DNA of 22,605 bases from Pelargonium nanum (taxonomy: Eukaryota; Streptophyta; Magnoliopsida; Geraniales; Geraniaceae), in NCBI GenBank assembly GCA_036897485.1, contig JAYMTF010001558.1, positions 1-22,605 on the forward strand, given 5' to 3'. Made by a program: the position numbers and the translations under genes. Positions 1 through 11,107 of this stretch are shown piece after piece; position 1 is the stretch's first letter; the number at the start of each line of letters is the position of its first letter. The notes below the pieces were generated by a model. The model was not told the DNA's origin and searched no databases. It saw only the letters and a list, made by a program, of their open reading frames with translations.

Positions 1-270
1 ATACTTTTACTGCAAGTAAAAGAGGTTTAGGGGTACTAACGTAATTGGACATCCATTAATATAATTATTCATAACACATTAGAATTTTTTAACACATTGT
101 TACATAATTTTGACACATAAACATATATTAGCAGAAATTTTTAACACATTTAGTATTGAAAATCTTTTTGTACAAAATTAATAGTTCATGTATCTATTTC
201 TACAAAGTTTGATAAAGTGGGCCTATTTGTACATTTAGCAAAAATTCATGTATGAAATTTTTATGCATGT

Positions 271-1003
271 CTCAATTTACTCCAACCCACCACCGCGAAG
301 TTGTACGTTATTTTCACACCCACTTCACCTTCCCTTATTGCCGGAGCTTTTTGGGTTCCTCTGTCTCTTATCCGTCCAAGACTCCGGCAACCCAGAGATA
401 AACATGAAATAGCTAGAAATTGGTTAACATAAACGTAAGATGGTACTGAAAATTTCAAGAGAGAGTGGTGATACCGGCAATTCCTTTTGAAATTTATCGT
501 GTTAGATGTGCTCTACATTCTCTTGTTGCGTACGAACCTCATAGAATATTAAGTTCTAAGAGAGAGTGTTAAGACAACAATATTTTTCATCACCTTGGAC
601 ATCGATAATATTTTTAATTCTTGAGCTCACTGTGATTCAGACATTATACACCATACTAGCTTACTCACGTCAAGATAAGTAAGCTATATACAACTTTAAT
701 TATTATACTTGTGTTTTTGATGAACCCGATGAAATGAGACTCTGAACAAGATATTGTTTATTTGATAATTTATTTATTTTACATCAGGTTATGAATTAAA
801 TGATTCATCATTCTCAACAAAAAATTGTCATTTTACGTTTAAGTTAACCAATTTCTAGTTATTAATTTCATGCTTATCTCTAAGTCACCGAAGTCTTGGA
901 AGGAGAAGGGACAGAGGAACCCGGCAAGCTCCAACGAGAAGAAAAGGTGAAGTGGGTATGAAAATTGCGAACAACTTCGCAGTGGTAAGTTCGAGTAAGT
1001 TCA
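271..1003. repeat. Imperfect inverted duplication with ~160-185 bp arms
   Basis: The reverse complement of about 271-455 aligns with about 812-1003. Many shared blocks are exact, for example the stretches around 413-428 and 845-857, the AGACAGAGGAACCC block, and the GGTGAAGTGGGT block. Small indels and substitutions bring the arms to roughly 75-80 percent identity by eye. The spacer (about 456-811) is AT-rich and has no gene I recognise; it contains a small perfect 8-bp hairpin at 658-665 / 678-685. Neither arm has a convincing open frame, although both keep similar GAAGTGGG-containing stretches. It could be two inverted fragments of one small gene, or the ends of a foldback-type element. The identity of the ancestor is unknown. 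Confidence 0.65.
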
Positions 1004-1440
1004 AAAAAATGATTAGTCCATGGATTAAACTTCAGATCCACAAGTCCATTGCCGACGTGGAGGTGAATAACCTGTTGTACCAGGTAACTTGGACAAAATT
1101 AAATTTTTTTGACAAATCCAGAGATCGACACGACTAAAAATCCATAGTAGAGGTCAACTCTATAATACACGGAAGTACAAGAGGTATGAAACCATTTAAT
1201 CCTAAAAAAATAAAAAAATAAAAAACAAATTTCAATTAAAGAGTTATGATGTGAGACTCAATTAAACCATCGTGTAGATGTTATTTTGCGATTTAATATC
1301 CATATCCGGCTCCAATAAATTTGTGAACGTTGAGGTCTACTCGAAACTATTTCTTTTGTGTCTTGCCAGATCCCCTGCTCTATGATGATAATAATAAAAA
1401 ATTATGTTGCACATTCTTGGAAGCTAATTAGTTTATAGAG
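1004..1440. other. Intergenic AT-rich stretch upstream of the GT47 gene
   Basis: No supported gene is visible. A weak TATA-like string (TATAGA, about 1434-1439) lies some 155 bases before the first in-frame ATG of the GT47 gene and may belong to its promoter. A short open frame at 952-1137 overlaps the right arm of the inverted duplication and has no recognisable family. Confidence 0.4.
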
Positions 1441-1538
1441 ATGTGGTTTTGGACATCTATTCAAAATTTAATTGAATTTAATTTTACTCATAACTCTATG
1501 TGATGTGAAAAGTAGAAGATCGAATTCATCACTGTCAC

Positions 1539-1682
1539 ATGCTTCACATCCCATTGCTATTAACAGTGACGCCCCGGCGCAAATTATCACAATGCGCCCA
1601 TGGCCAGATCGATCTAAACCCAGAAAACCCAGAGTCGCACCATCACCTTCCTCTCCGCCGATCGATGCCCCCAAAACCCTAA
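1539..1682 (+). promoter_or_regulatory. Candidate uORF in the GT47 leader
   Basis: An out-of-frame ATG at 1539 opens 47 codons and stops with TAA at 1680-1682. It therefore overlaps the ATG at 1592 and ends two bases before the ATG at 1685. Two minimal ATG-TGA start-stop units lie just upstream (ATGs at about 1498 and 1503). If transcription starts upstream of 1498, these could control which in-frame ATG is used. The transcript start is not known from sequence, so this is inference. Confidence 0.4.
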
Positions 1683-4600
1683 CCATGACCTTCTTCTACT
1701 TCTTGTCGCGTAAATCATGGCTCCTCAAACGCACCCTCATCGTCTCCGTCTTCTTCCTCCTCGCCCTCTACGCCTTCTTCAACACCTTCTCCTCTCCCGC
1801 CGCCCTCGACACCATCGACAATCTCCGCTCCCAGTTTTCTCGGGAAAATCCGCCCAGATTTCCCGGAATCTCCGCCGCCAGGGTCTACATGTATGATTTG
1901 CCGCGGAAGTTCACGTACGGCGTCATTGAGCACCACTCCTTGGCCCGCGGCGGAGGCCCTGTCTCCGGCGGTTCGGCTCTCAAGTATCCCGGTCACCAGC
2001 ACATGGCCGAGTGGTTCCTCTTCACTGACCTTCTACGGATCGAGTCCGAGCGGGTCGGGTCTCCGGTCGTGAAGGTCTCGGATCCCGAAGAGGCAGACCT
2101 GTTCTACGTTCCGTTTTTCTCGTCCCTGAGCTTGGTCGTGAATCCCTCACGAGTTGTTCCCGGAACGAGCTTGGTTTACAGCGACGAGGAGATGCAGGAG
2201 GCGTTGCTGGAGTGGCTGGAGCAGCAGGAGTATTGGGAGCGGAACAAGGGACTGGATCACGTGTTCATAGCTCAGGACCCGAATGCGCTGTACAAGATTG
2301 TGGATAGAATTAAGAATGCGATGCTGATTGTCTCCGATTTCGGGAGGTTGCGGCCGGATCAGGGGTCCTTGGTGAAGGACATTATAGTGCCGTACTCGCA
2401 CAGGATTAGATTCTACGAGGGAGAGATTGGGGTTGAGGATCGAAAGACCTTGCTGTTCTTCATGGGCAATCGCTACCGGAAAGAGGTTGAAATTTTGTAA
2501 ATTTCATTCGCAACATTGTGAACTTGTTGAATTTTGCTGTTTCACTAACAACTAGCTACTGTAGGTTCAGGTCTTCTTAGATTTTATGTTTTGAGGTCTT
2601 TAGGAGGATTATTTTAATCTGATCATGCCGCCATTGCAATTTCTATCCTAGAGTAGGAGGAATAATGATTTGCTTTGACATAAATGAGATCTAAAGATTT
2701 ACAGGAAGGTGCGGATAAGTTATGCAAGAATGTCTAAAATTATGGCGAGAGATCCTAATAGAGATGTATAGAGCTTAAATAAAGAGAACTGATAGCAACT
2801 CTGGCAAATTCAGTTGTAGGTTTTGTTACTTTGATCCCTATATGAATGAGCTGCCATTATAAGCGAGCTGACCACTGTGGGTAGGATGCGGTGGCTTGTC
2901 GCTGGCCAGCGTGGCCTAAGGTTACCTTTTTGCTCTTGATGTTTGCAGCTTAAAGAGATTTTTTTATATCTATAGATGCTAAGCACCATATATCACTGTA
3001 GCTTGGTCATGGTGTGTTTGAATGTGAGTCTGATATTTTACATTGTCGACTTTTGCTGTTGGAACACAAGTCCAGAACTAGAAATATTGTCAATTGCTCA
3101 AGGAGCAAATTTGTTTGTTGCCATTGTAGCTTTTGTGTGCAGTTTGAGGACAATTTTATTATTTGAGAGTGAAAACCTTAAATATTCCTGCTTAGCATGT
3201 TGTGATTTAATTTCTTGTATAAACATACTTTATGGCAAAGAGTGTGTTGCTTTGACTGAGGTTTATGGTTCTGGCACTTTCCCAATCTGATATTTCGTGT
3301 TTCTGGCTCTTCAAATGCTTGTCTGCAGGGGGGAAAGATTCGTGATATGCTTTTCCAGGTGCTTGAAAATCAAGATGGTGTCATTATAAAACATGGAGCA
3401 CAATCCAGGGAGAGTCGTCGTGCAGCTTCACAGGGGATGCATACATCAAAGTTCTGTTTACATCCTGCTGGTGATACTCCATCAGCATGCCGACTCTTTG
3501 ATGCGATAGTTAGCATGTGTATCCCGGTGATTGTTAGTGACAGTATTGAGTTGCCCTTTGAAGATGTCATAGACTATAGAAAGATTGCAATTTTCATACA
3601 ATCCGAAGCTGCTGTAAAGCCAAACTTCTTACTTTCACTTCTGAGGGATATATCCGCAGAAAAGATTCTTGAATATCAGAAGGAGCTCAAAAGGGCAAGT
3701 ATTTTTACTTTTCTCTTTAAATATTTTAGTATTGCTTCTGTTGTTCTTACTGTTTGCTGTTTTTGAGGATATGGATGTTTTAATATTTGATGTGGTGAAA
3801 AAAAAAAGTTAGTGAAAGAGTTGATATCAAGTTAAAGTTAGAGCAATTTTGAAGGAAATCTCAAAATTCTATGTTAACTGCGCAGAAGCTAAATAAGCTT
3901 AGTGTTTTTTTTTTTTTTCTTTCTTTTTGAGCCTGTAGTAGAAGAGTATGTTATAGATGGCTACATGCCGCTTTTTTTTTCTTTTCAATAAAAAAAGTCA
4001 TCTTCAAAGTTTCTTTTAAAAGATACTCTCTTAGGAAACATGTTTGAGAATGCATAGTTTTGTGTTTTGCTCGTGTTGAACATAGAAGGGCCCTAGGGTT
4101 TTTCATACTCTCAAGGGACTGAAGGAAGGCATTTTTCCTGCCAAGTCAAGCCCTCTCTTTGCACCTTTGCATAAGTAATTTTGGTTTCTCCACTTATTTT
4201 CTCTCCTCACATTTTTTCCTGCAAATGATGCTTCAGAAACTTTAACACGCGTGTAATTTGCGTATATGCTTTTGACAGAAATCCAAAGCATTTTTGAAAT
4301 GGTATATTATATTTTAATCTACAAGGGTAATCAAATCAAGCATTAGGTATTCTAAAATGGCTGTTGCATGGTCTTATCCACACATCTTGTGTTTATTACT
4401 GCCTCTGCACTGTTTGCTTAACCATTAATCTAGTTGAACATTGTGACAATAGATATGAAGATTTCCTTATCACTGCTACGTTAGGACTTGTGTGAGATCT
4501 AAAACTTAGTGCATGTATATTTAGGTTCAGTTTTCAAATGCGAAAAAACTGTATTCATTGCCAGCTTCTTTTGTGTTGATCACAACAGCATTGGCTTAAC

Positions 4601-4966
4601 AGCCATATGTATCTTATGCATTGAAATATTGCATTTTAGGTTTCCCTTAATTTAACTGGAGCATTTTCTTCCATTCAAGTTTCTACATGTGTTGGATTGT
4701 ATATAGCCATTAGTTGAGTGAGCTTAATTTGCTATGCAGCATTGTTGCTTAATGGTACATCAAACTTTGTGGTGCAGGTGAGACGTTACTTTGATTATGA
4801 AAATCCGCATGGAACAGTACATGAAATCTGGCGCGAAGTCTCACAGAAGCTTCCCCTTATTAAACTGATGATGAATCGTGACAAACGTCTTGTAGAGAGG
4901 GAGTTAACTGAACCAGACTGCTTCTGTCGTTGCTCAAACCAGACTGGTAGCATCACCGTCTTATAG
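1592..4966 (+). CDS. GT47 exostosin-family glycosyltransferase, probable arabinosyltransferase ARAD1-like
   Basis: Exons are 1592-2485, 3329-3694 and 4778-4966, giving 482 aa. The product is a type II Golgi membrane protein that probably extends alpha-1,5-arabinan side chains on pectin. Residues about 49-67 form the single membrane anchor after a basic KR stretch. The exostosin domain starts near residue 97 ([14 protein letters not shown]). Family blocks follow: [22 protein letters not shown] (continued as EGGKIRD across intron 1), [18 protein letters not shown] and [17 protein letters not shown]. The C terminus has a Cys-rich [11 protein letters not shown] segment. Both junctions are phase 0. 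Intron 2 uses a GC donor. ATG 1592 is the first in-frame start. ATG 1685 would give 451 aa, closer to the Arabidopsis ARAD1 length as I recall it, and may be the true start. The family is certain; ARAD1 rather than another clade member is inferred from close similarity recalled from memory. Confidence 0.9.
1674..1682 (+). promoter_or_regulatory. telo-box (AAACCCTAA)
   Basis: This is a perfect telo-box. Such motifs usually sit in promoters or 5' leaders of plant housekeeping genes. Its position three bases before ATG 1685 mildly favours 1685 as the real translation start, with this segment as leader. It may also be chance. Confidence 0.35.
3695..4777 (+). other. GC-AG intron 2 of the GT47 gene
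   Basis: Exon 2 ends with AGG, followed by GCAAGT, the textbook GC-donor context. The acceptor is TGCAG at 4773-4777. Joining here gives KELKR-VRRYFDY, matching the family without gap or insertion. The nearest GT (GTATTT, four bases further) shifts the frame into an early stop. The intron has no other gene that I can see. Confidence 0.85.
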
Positions 4967-5261
4967 TTCTCTCTTTCGCAGTGGTTTTGGATTCTCATGT
5001 GCCCCACACAAACCTTGGGAGATTCTCTTAAACTATACAAAGATGGAAGACACCTCTCGGTGAGGGAAAAGAGTAGTACTACTAGGTAGGAGTTTTTCAC
5101 ACGCCAGGTTATTAGTACATTTTTCTAAGTTATTAGTCGAGATACATAATTACTGTAGATAGCGTTATTTGTTTAAACTTGATATGAGGAGCATACATGA
5201 TGGATGAGAGCCCTAAATATGATTATGTGCAATAGTGTAATTTGATTTGTACAAGGGGGGG

Positions 5262-5267
5262 AATAAA
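5262..5267 (+). terminator. Candidate poly(A) signal of the GT47 gene
   Basis: A perfect AATAAA lies about 300 bases after the stop codon. It is a plausible end of the 3' UTR (4967 to about 5290), but plant poly(A) signals are degenerate, so this is tentative. Confidence 0.4.
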
Positions 5268-5705
5268 ATGTTCACTACTATGATTCTTTATCCTCTACTT
5301 GTGTTCATTTTTTTAATTCATACGATCCCATATTTGCCGAAGAGCCTCTTTCACTCTTCTGGGAAAAAAAATGTGAACTTGTCTATTTGTATGTATTATA
5401 ATACTTTTGGGCTCATAAGGGATGAGATTTGCAGTTGAAATGCTTCAAGAGTAAGGAGTTGTGTTGTGCATGTTCCAGGAATGAATGAATTGCTTCAACT
5501 ATATGTCCTAATGACAATTGAAATCACTACATTTCATTTTTCTTGACACTAGTAATAATATGCTTTACTGCAGTAGCTTTTCATTTTGCCAACAAATGAT
5601 GGGGAAAAGCAAAATCTACCAGGTCAATAATAAGAAAGGCTGAATCTAATTGGGAGGCAACAATTTTATGTTTTATAAATGTATTAATGACTCCAATAAA
5701 CATAT
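5268..5705. other. Intergenic stretch without a supported gene
   Basis: AT-rich sequence between the probable end of the GT47 transcript and the tRNA gene. I see no coding exon, repeat or motif that I can support. Confidence 0.5.
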
Positions 5706-5779
5706 GTCTGGGTGGTGTAGTTGGTTATCACGTTAGTCTCACACACTAAAGGTCCCCAGTTCGAACCTGGGCTCAGACA
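5706..5779 (+). tRNA. tRNA-Val, anticodon CAC
   Basis: This is a full 74-nt cloverleaf. The acceptor stem GTCTGGG/CTCAGAC pairs over seven positions with one G-T, followed by discriminator A at 5779. The anticodon stem TTAGT/ACTAA encloses loop CTCACAC, so the anticodon is CAC and reads GUG valine codons. The T stem CCCAG/CTGGG is perfect around TTCGAAC, which also provides the internal B box. The A box is TGGTGTAGTTGG. There is no intron, and CCA is not encoded, as expected for a nuclear tRNA. A nine-T Pol III terminator follows at once. Confidence 0.96.
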
Positions 5780-5788
5780 TTTTTTTTT
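5780..5788 (+). terminator. Pol III terminator of tRNA-Val
   Basis: A run of nine T residues starts immediately after the discriminator base, as expected for RNA polymerase III termination. Confidence 0.9.
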
Positions 5789-6832
5789 ATTTAATAATTT
5801 TCCTAGTCTTCTATTTGAGCATAGATTGTGGAGTGTCTGGTACTGCATCACTGTAAGTTCTTGACAACCAATTCAATTTGCATCGTTATATGCTCTTAAT
5901 GTTACTTGACAACGAGTGATGGTAAGACAAAGCGAACACGTAGCTTACTTCTGAGGAGGGTCGATGTTATTGAGGGATGGAGCAAGATGATGGTTTGCCG
6001 TTTGCACACACTAAGGTGGATATTTTTCAAGATGTCTAGAACATATATTCGTTGTGTGAGCGAGATGCATGCCAGCGACCAAGTCACCTCTATACTCAAG
6101 AAGTATTTGAGTGTTTTGAGAAATTGTTTCAAGATTCAAACTTTGTTACGCACAGTAATAAAAAATAAATAGCGAATAATCAGCGTCAACAGATGTCGGT
6201 TGCTTTCATAAACATCCAAACATTGCATACGGCTGTAGGTCGGTTTCTTTCTTAGTAATAGCTCGAATGAAGTTTTGTTATTAATCACAGAGAGTGTCAT
6301 CCTAATTAATAAGTATTCAGCCACAAGATTCAGATGGACAGCTGGAGTTCAAAGGCTACACTAATACCTGGACCACATAAATGGGTTTTATATTTTTATG
6401 TGTGATAATGGAAGAGTTTTGCCCCAAAATGGACCGTATTGTTAAATTGATGATCAATTTGAATGAAATAGTCCTATTGTGTTGTAGGCTATATGTTTCA
6501 ATCCAATGTCAGTGAGCAAGACTATCAAACTTAATACAGCAATAGCTTCAATGATATAATTAATTCTGGAAAGGAACACCAGATCAGCCAAAACAGCAAC
6601 AGAATGTCAAAATGCAAATTTCAAAGGAAAAATATGTCATCAAAGTAGAAACACTCCTTGAAGTTCATCTAGCATTTGATAAAAAAAGCAGCGTGGTTGA
6701 GTCAAAGCATTGGGGGTAGAGGAGAGTTACAGTTTTCCGGCTTGTGCTGACTTGCATGGTCGGATCAGATCGTGGGCAATGCAAGCCATCCCTGGAAAGT
6801 GCAACACTTCATACATTGTTGCCAAAATGTGG
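5789..6832. other. Intergenic region and 3' UTR side of the H-protein gene
   Basis: No supported gene. An open stretch around 5906-6172 (+) has no family resemblance and no good ATG context. The part nearest 6832 should contain the 3' UTR of the H-protein gene, which is read on the minus strand; I could not place a definite poly(A) signal. Confidence 0.45.
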
Positions 6833-9800
6833 CTAATGCTTGGCATCTTCTTCCTCACAAAACTTGGAGTACTTTTCAGAATCCATCAAATTGTTCAGTT
6901 CACCATTGTCGCCCATCTCAACTTTGATTATCCATCCGTTTTCATATGGGCTTGAGTTAATCTAAAGCCAATAAATAAATACATAAAACATTTAGAAAAC
7001 ACAAGAGACAAGCCCAATTAAAGAAACACAACGGGAGGGGTGGAATCATACTACTCAACATAACAGAGATGTTAGCCCATGCTAAAATCCAAATGACATT
7101 GAAAGTCAGTTTCCATCTTGTATAATGCACAGTGGGTTTAAGCCTAATGAAATGAACAATCCATTGGGATGGATATGTAAACTTGAACATAATGCAACAA
7201 GTCCATTTTGGGTGGATACTACATGGACCATTCTGATTTTTCATGAAATTGGCCAAACAATACTATTAGATGAAATCCGACAATTTATGAAGCTGAACTA
7301 ACAATATAGAAAATCATTCAAAGTTAAAACAGAAAGACATCAAAGAAAGTAAGGACAAAGATTATAGTATACACAGCCCTTGCATTCTTTAGAGGGTTTC
7401 TTTGAAATCCTCAAAAGCTTGCTAGCCATGTATTATAGTTGAGCCATTTCTATAACTACACAGTTTAAACTTTTAAGAGTTTGGCAAGTCAGTTTTAACC
7501 TTTCAATTTCAATTTCAATGATCAAGTCAAGAAGTCCAGAACAACTCTAGATTAAGTGTTCTAGTTCAGAGCTAAACTGAACAAAACCCAAAAGACCTCA
7601 AGAAAGTGGGGACAGGAGACAACTTCCCATCTGCTAACAGTAACAATATATGCATTTGCGTCATGAGTTAGATATCTTTGTCCTACTTTGAAACTCAGCA
7701 TGAATGCCAAGTTTGAAGAGGTATTATCTAGTGCCCAACAGAAGAATTCGTTGGGAATGGTTAGACAGCTTGTTGGAGTTGGACTTGATATTCATTAAAA
7801 CAATTCAATTCCAATCAACACTTAACTTCAAGTTTCAATTGTTTCATTTTGACCGGTAATAAACCAATAAGTCATACGAAGTTATGACAACCTTTCTACT
7901 TACCTTGTCTAAGTCAAACTAGCAATTCCCTAAATTAACATTCATCATGTGTCAACATATGTTCCACTTCCTAGTTCCTACTACACAAGTTGTGTAACAT
8001 CCACCAAACTACTTGCAGTTAATTAAGGAAGAACATCAGAATACATAAGATACACCCAGCAACATAATGTACACTTAAGAAGTGTTAGTCTGTAAGATTG
8101 AGCAGGTTAAGTCAAACAATGGATAGAAGAAGTAACCACAACAGATTGTAGTGGTGAGAAGGAAATAAGGCAGATAGGAGGGGGTAAAAAAAGGCGAGAC
8201 AAGGAACAGCAGATTTATTGGGCACATCCAGTTCAGGCATTACGTCCATGGACCCAACAAGAGAGTATTAGATGAAAAATACTAAGGCACTGTTATTCCA
8301 TAATGGTCTACCATATGGAGGGAAACTGAACATTAAGATTTCATCTACAGCAAGAGAAACAATCCGGTTACCCTTCTATTCTGAACTGATAAGTTTCCTT
8401 GTTGACTCATATTTAGCTTGAAAGACAAACTATAATTATTATACCCTCCGTCTCAAAATGAGTGTCGTGTATTCCTTATTTAGAAAATTTAAAGTTTTCC
8501 ACTTATATACCACATCGTGCATCTGACGTAACAAACTCAAGGAGTTCTAACTAACTTTTATTGGTAATTCATACATAACTACCTTCCTTCTCATTTAGGA
8601 GTTAAGACAATATTTTTTAGAGAAACAAGATACTCATTTTAGAATGGAGGGAGTAACAATTTTTTAGGAAAATTTGAGAGCATCATCATAAGCAATAATT
8701 GATGACAAGGAGACTCACCAAACCAGGAGAGCTGCTCAGTTCTTCATTAACTTCAACCACTTTCCCAGAAACAGGTGAATTAATGTCACTAGTTGCCTTC
8801 ACACTTTCAACTGCACCAAAACTGTTGCCTTGTGTTACAACACTACCAACTTCGGGTAATTCAACATATACGACGTCGCCAAGATGATCTTGAGCATGAT
8901 CTGTTATGCCAACTGTGGCAGAATTACCCTCAACCTTAGCCCATTCATGAGATTCAGCATACTTAAGCTCATTCAGAACTGCAAGTAAAATGAATAACAT
9001 AAGCTAGAGTAAGAAGATACTAAAGCTTCAGTCTTCAAATATATAACAGTAAAAAGTCATAATACTAAGCATCTATATATGATGTTCTATAACTAAGCTA
9101 AACTTGTCTAACTCCACTAACTGGGAACTAAGGAGAAACCCACTGATCTCTACCCTAAATAACAGTAAAGGTTTAGCTGATTTTGGTTTAACCTTCTTAA
9201 CTCTAAAAACTATTGAGAGCATTATAACAAGTAATTATTCAAATTAAGAAACGAATACTTAACTGTGAGCAGTATTCAAACATTCTGAAATATCCAGCAA
9301 TATTGACCTGTTATTACTTAAGAAATTCTAATACACCGGACAAGGATATTGGACAACCATCAAAATTTGAAGCCTACTTTCTAGAAATACAAATTATATT
9401 GAGTTAGAATATTTACTTTACAAGACCCATAAAAATGTGGGATATATAAAAATGAAGTCTTGGGCTGCTAACAAAACCATAAACATTGGCCACCAATTGC
9501 TTTGACAAATGGTAGACCTAAATGCAATAATTTAGGCCCGTCTAATATAAGATTAAACGAATTGCTAGAAGCAGATATATTTACAGTTGATACCAATGAG
9601 CACAAATATTTCCAAATAGATTAAATCAACATTGGCTAGTACTATCAAAATAATTTACAACAAAACCAAGAAATTTGACTATGCCATTAAAAACAAAAAT
9701 ACCAAAAGATCAAAGCCTACAAAACAATTACAGTAACACCATAACCAACTATGAGATTATAGAAGAACCCAAAATAATCTCAGCATTGAACCAAACCCAA

Positions 9801-10190
9801 ACATGGATTGTGCACCACCAATGACCTAAACAAACAGGACCCACTTGTAATTAAGTACCACCAAAACCCTCAGTGGCATGGTGCCACCAGGTGAGGATCA
9901 AACACAAAAATCAACTAAATAGCAGAACCCATTGGCGAGAAATAGATACAATTCAATATATTTTCCAGAAACATATGAATAAGATCTACATCTAGATCAA
10001 GAACCCAATGTTTATTTTATTTTTTAGTATTGATCTCTCTGGTGATCGGATCAGATCATGAAAAGTGATGAAAGTAGAATATAAAAAATAAATATTTACC
10101 AGAAGCAAAGCCTCTGTTGAAGGTAGAGATCCTGAGGTAAGAGGCAGCCCTTGAAGCCCAGAATCTGGAAGAAGCAGAAGCCATAGCCAT
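6833..10190 (-). CDS. Glycine cleavage system H protein, mitochondrial (GDC-H / GCSH)
   Basis: Exons run 10190-10100, 8978-8719 and 6961-6833, giving 159 aa. The product is the lipoyl-carrying H protein of the glycine decarboxylase complex in the mitochondrial matrix. It shuttles the aminomethyl group between P, T and L proteins in photorespiration and one-carbon metabolism. Residues 1-28 form an Arg/Ser-rich, acid-free presequence ending RGF. The mature part would start near Ala29, leaving 131 residues, the length I recall for mature pea H protein. The lipoylation site is Lys91 in ESVKATSD, 68 residues from the C terminus. Other family blocks are [29 protein letters not shown] (across intron 2) and the [10 protein letters not shown] end. 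All introns are GT-AG. The start is the first ATG; a second ATG is two codons in. Confidence 0.96.
8442..8655. mobile_element. Stowaway-like (Tc1/mariner) MITE in intron 2 of the H-protein gene
   Basis: The ends are inverted repeats of about 22 bp. The left end reads TA-CCCTCCGTCTCAAAATGAGT. The right end, reverse complemented, reads TA-CTCCCTCCATTCTAAAATGAGT. Both are flanked by TA, the usual Stowaway target duplication. The length is about 214 bp and the interior is AT-rich without coding capacity. The CTCCCTCCGTCCCA-type terminus is characteristic of plant Stowaway elements. End positions are certain to a few bases only. Confidence 0.85.
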
Positions 10191-10300
10191 TTCGGGGAAT
10201 CAAAAAGCTCTGCTTTTTCACTTCACAGAATAAAACACGCCGACCCTCTCTTTTTCTCAGTATATGGGTTTATATATTAGTGGGGTTGGTGGGTAGGTGA
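10191..10300 (-). promoter_or_regulatory. Core promoter and leader of the H-protein gene
   Basis: On the minus strand a perfect TATATAAA lies at 10276-10269, about 80 bases before the ATG. A transcript start near 10240 would give a leader of roughly 50 nt with no upstream ATG. Positions of the start site are inferred. Confidence 0.6.
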
Positions 10301-11107
10301 CTGAGTGAGTCACTGTTTCAGTATATTTTTGGTTTCTATACACATTATTGGAAATAAATACAAAATCTTTTTTTATCAAAATACTTATAAAAGAAAATAA
10401 AATAATTAAGAGCATTTTTGTTGGAGGTTTATAAAAACGAAAAAAATAACTCATTTTATCAAGATTCATTGGTTTGATAAAATCAAGTTTCAAATTTAAT
10501 TACGTATTATATTCTGTCCTCGCATTAAAAAAATAAACAAATTAAATTATTAATTATAAAAATTGAGTTATATAAAAATAAAAAAAAAGGGGAGGTAGGT
10601 CGATGTGTGAGCCGCATCCACCAACAGAAGTTGGTGTGAGAGTGACATGACAAGCACCCAAAAACATCAACCTTAAATAAAAATTAAGAAAAATTAATTA
10701 GTACTATATAACACTAAAACCAACCTTAAATAAGTAAATAAAAAACAACTGTTGGAGAAATGAATTGTTGGTGAGTGTAAGTGGCAGATGTTTGAGAATA
10801 CCATTGTCCATGTTCTACTTCATGATCTATTCTAGGTTAACCCAAATTGCAATTAAAAAATAGGTCAATTTGTGCTGCTATATCTTTTTATTCAAACCAA
10901 ATTAATACTAATCTCTCCTTTTTTATATTATTTATGTTTCTGTATTATATATAATCAATCTTGGTAAGTGAAAAAAATGACATCTAAATAAAATTGGATG
11001 GAAAACTTAACTGCAGGCTATTGAAAGTTTTAATTGAGTACTAAATTGATCACATTTACGAATTGAGTACTACTTAGGCTATATCTTCAAACTTTGATGA
11101 CCAAATT
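10301..11107. other. AT-rich intergenic region
   Basis: No gene is supported. The stretch 11033-11105 carries repeated ATTGAGTACT and AAATTGA-type phrases that look like the worn end of a dispersed plant repeat, but no boundaries can be set. Confidence 0.4.

Noticed and set aside
1715-2401. Antisense frames inside GT47 exon 1
   Set aside because: They are shadows of a GC-rich coding exon; the sense strand has unmistakable exostosin blocks.
3695-3766. Reading on from GT47 exon 2 to the stop near 3766 as a truncated protein
   Set aside because: The sequence after 3694 turns into T-rich intron, and the family continues exactly at 4778 after a GC donor. Intron retention could still make a minor short isoform.
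3901-3987. Poly-T runs as Pol III terminators
   Set aside because: No tRNA-like or other Pol III gene precedes them; they are intronic homopolymers.
5906-6172. An 88-codon open frame (+) and its antisense partner
   Set aside because: It starts with TTG rather than ATG, resembles no family I know, and both strands are open together, which is typical of chance.
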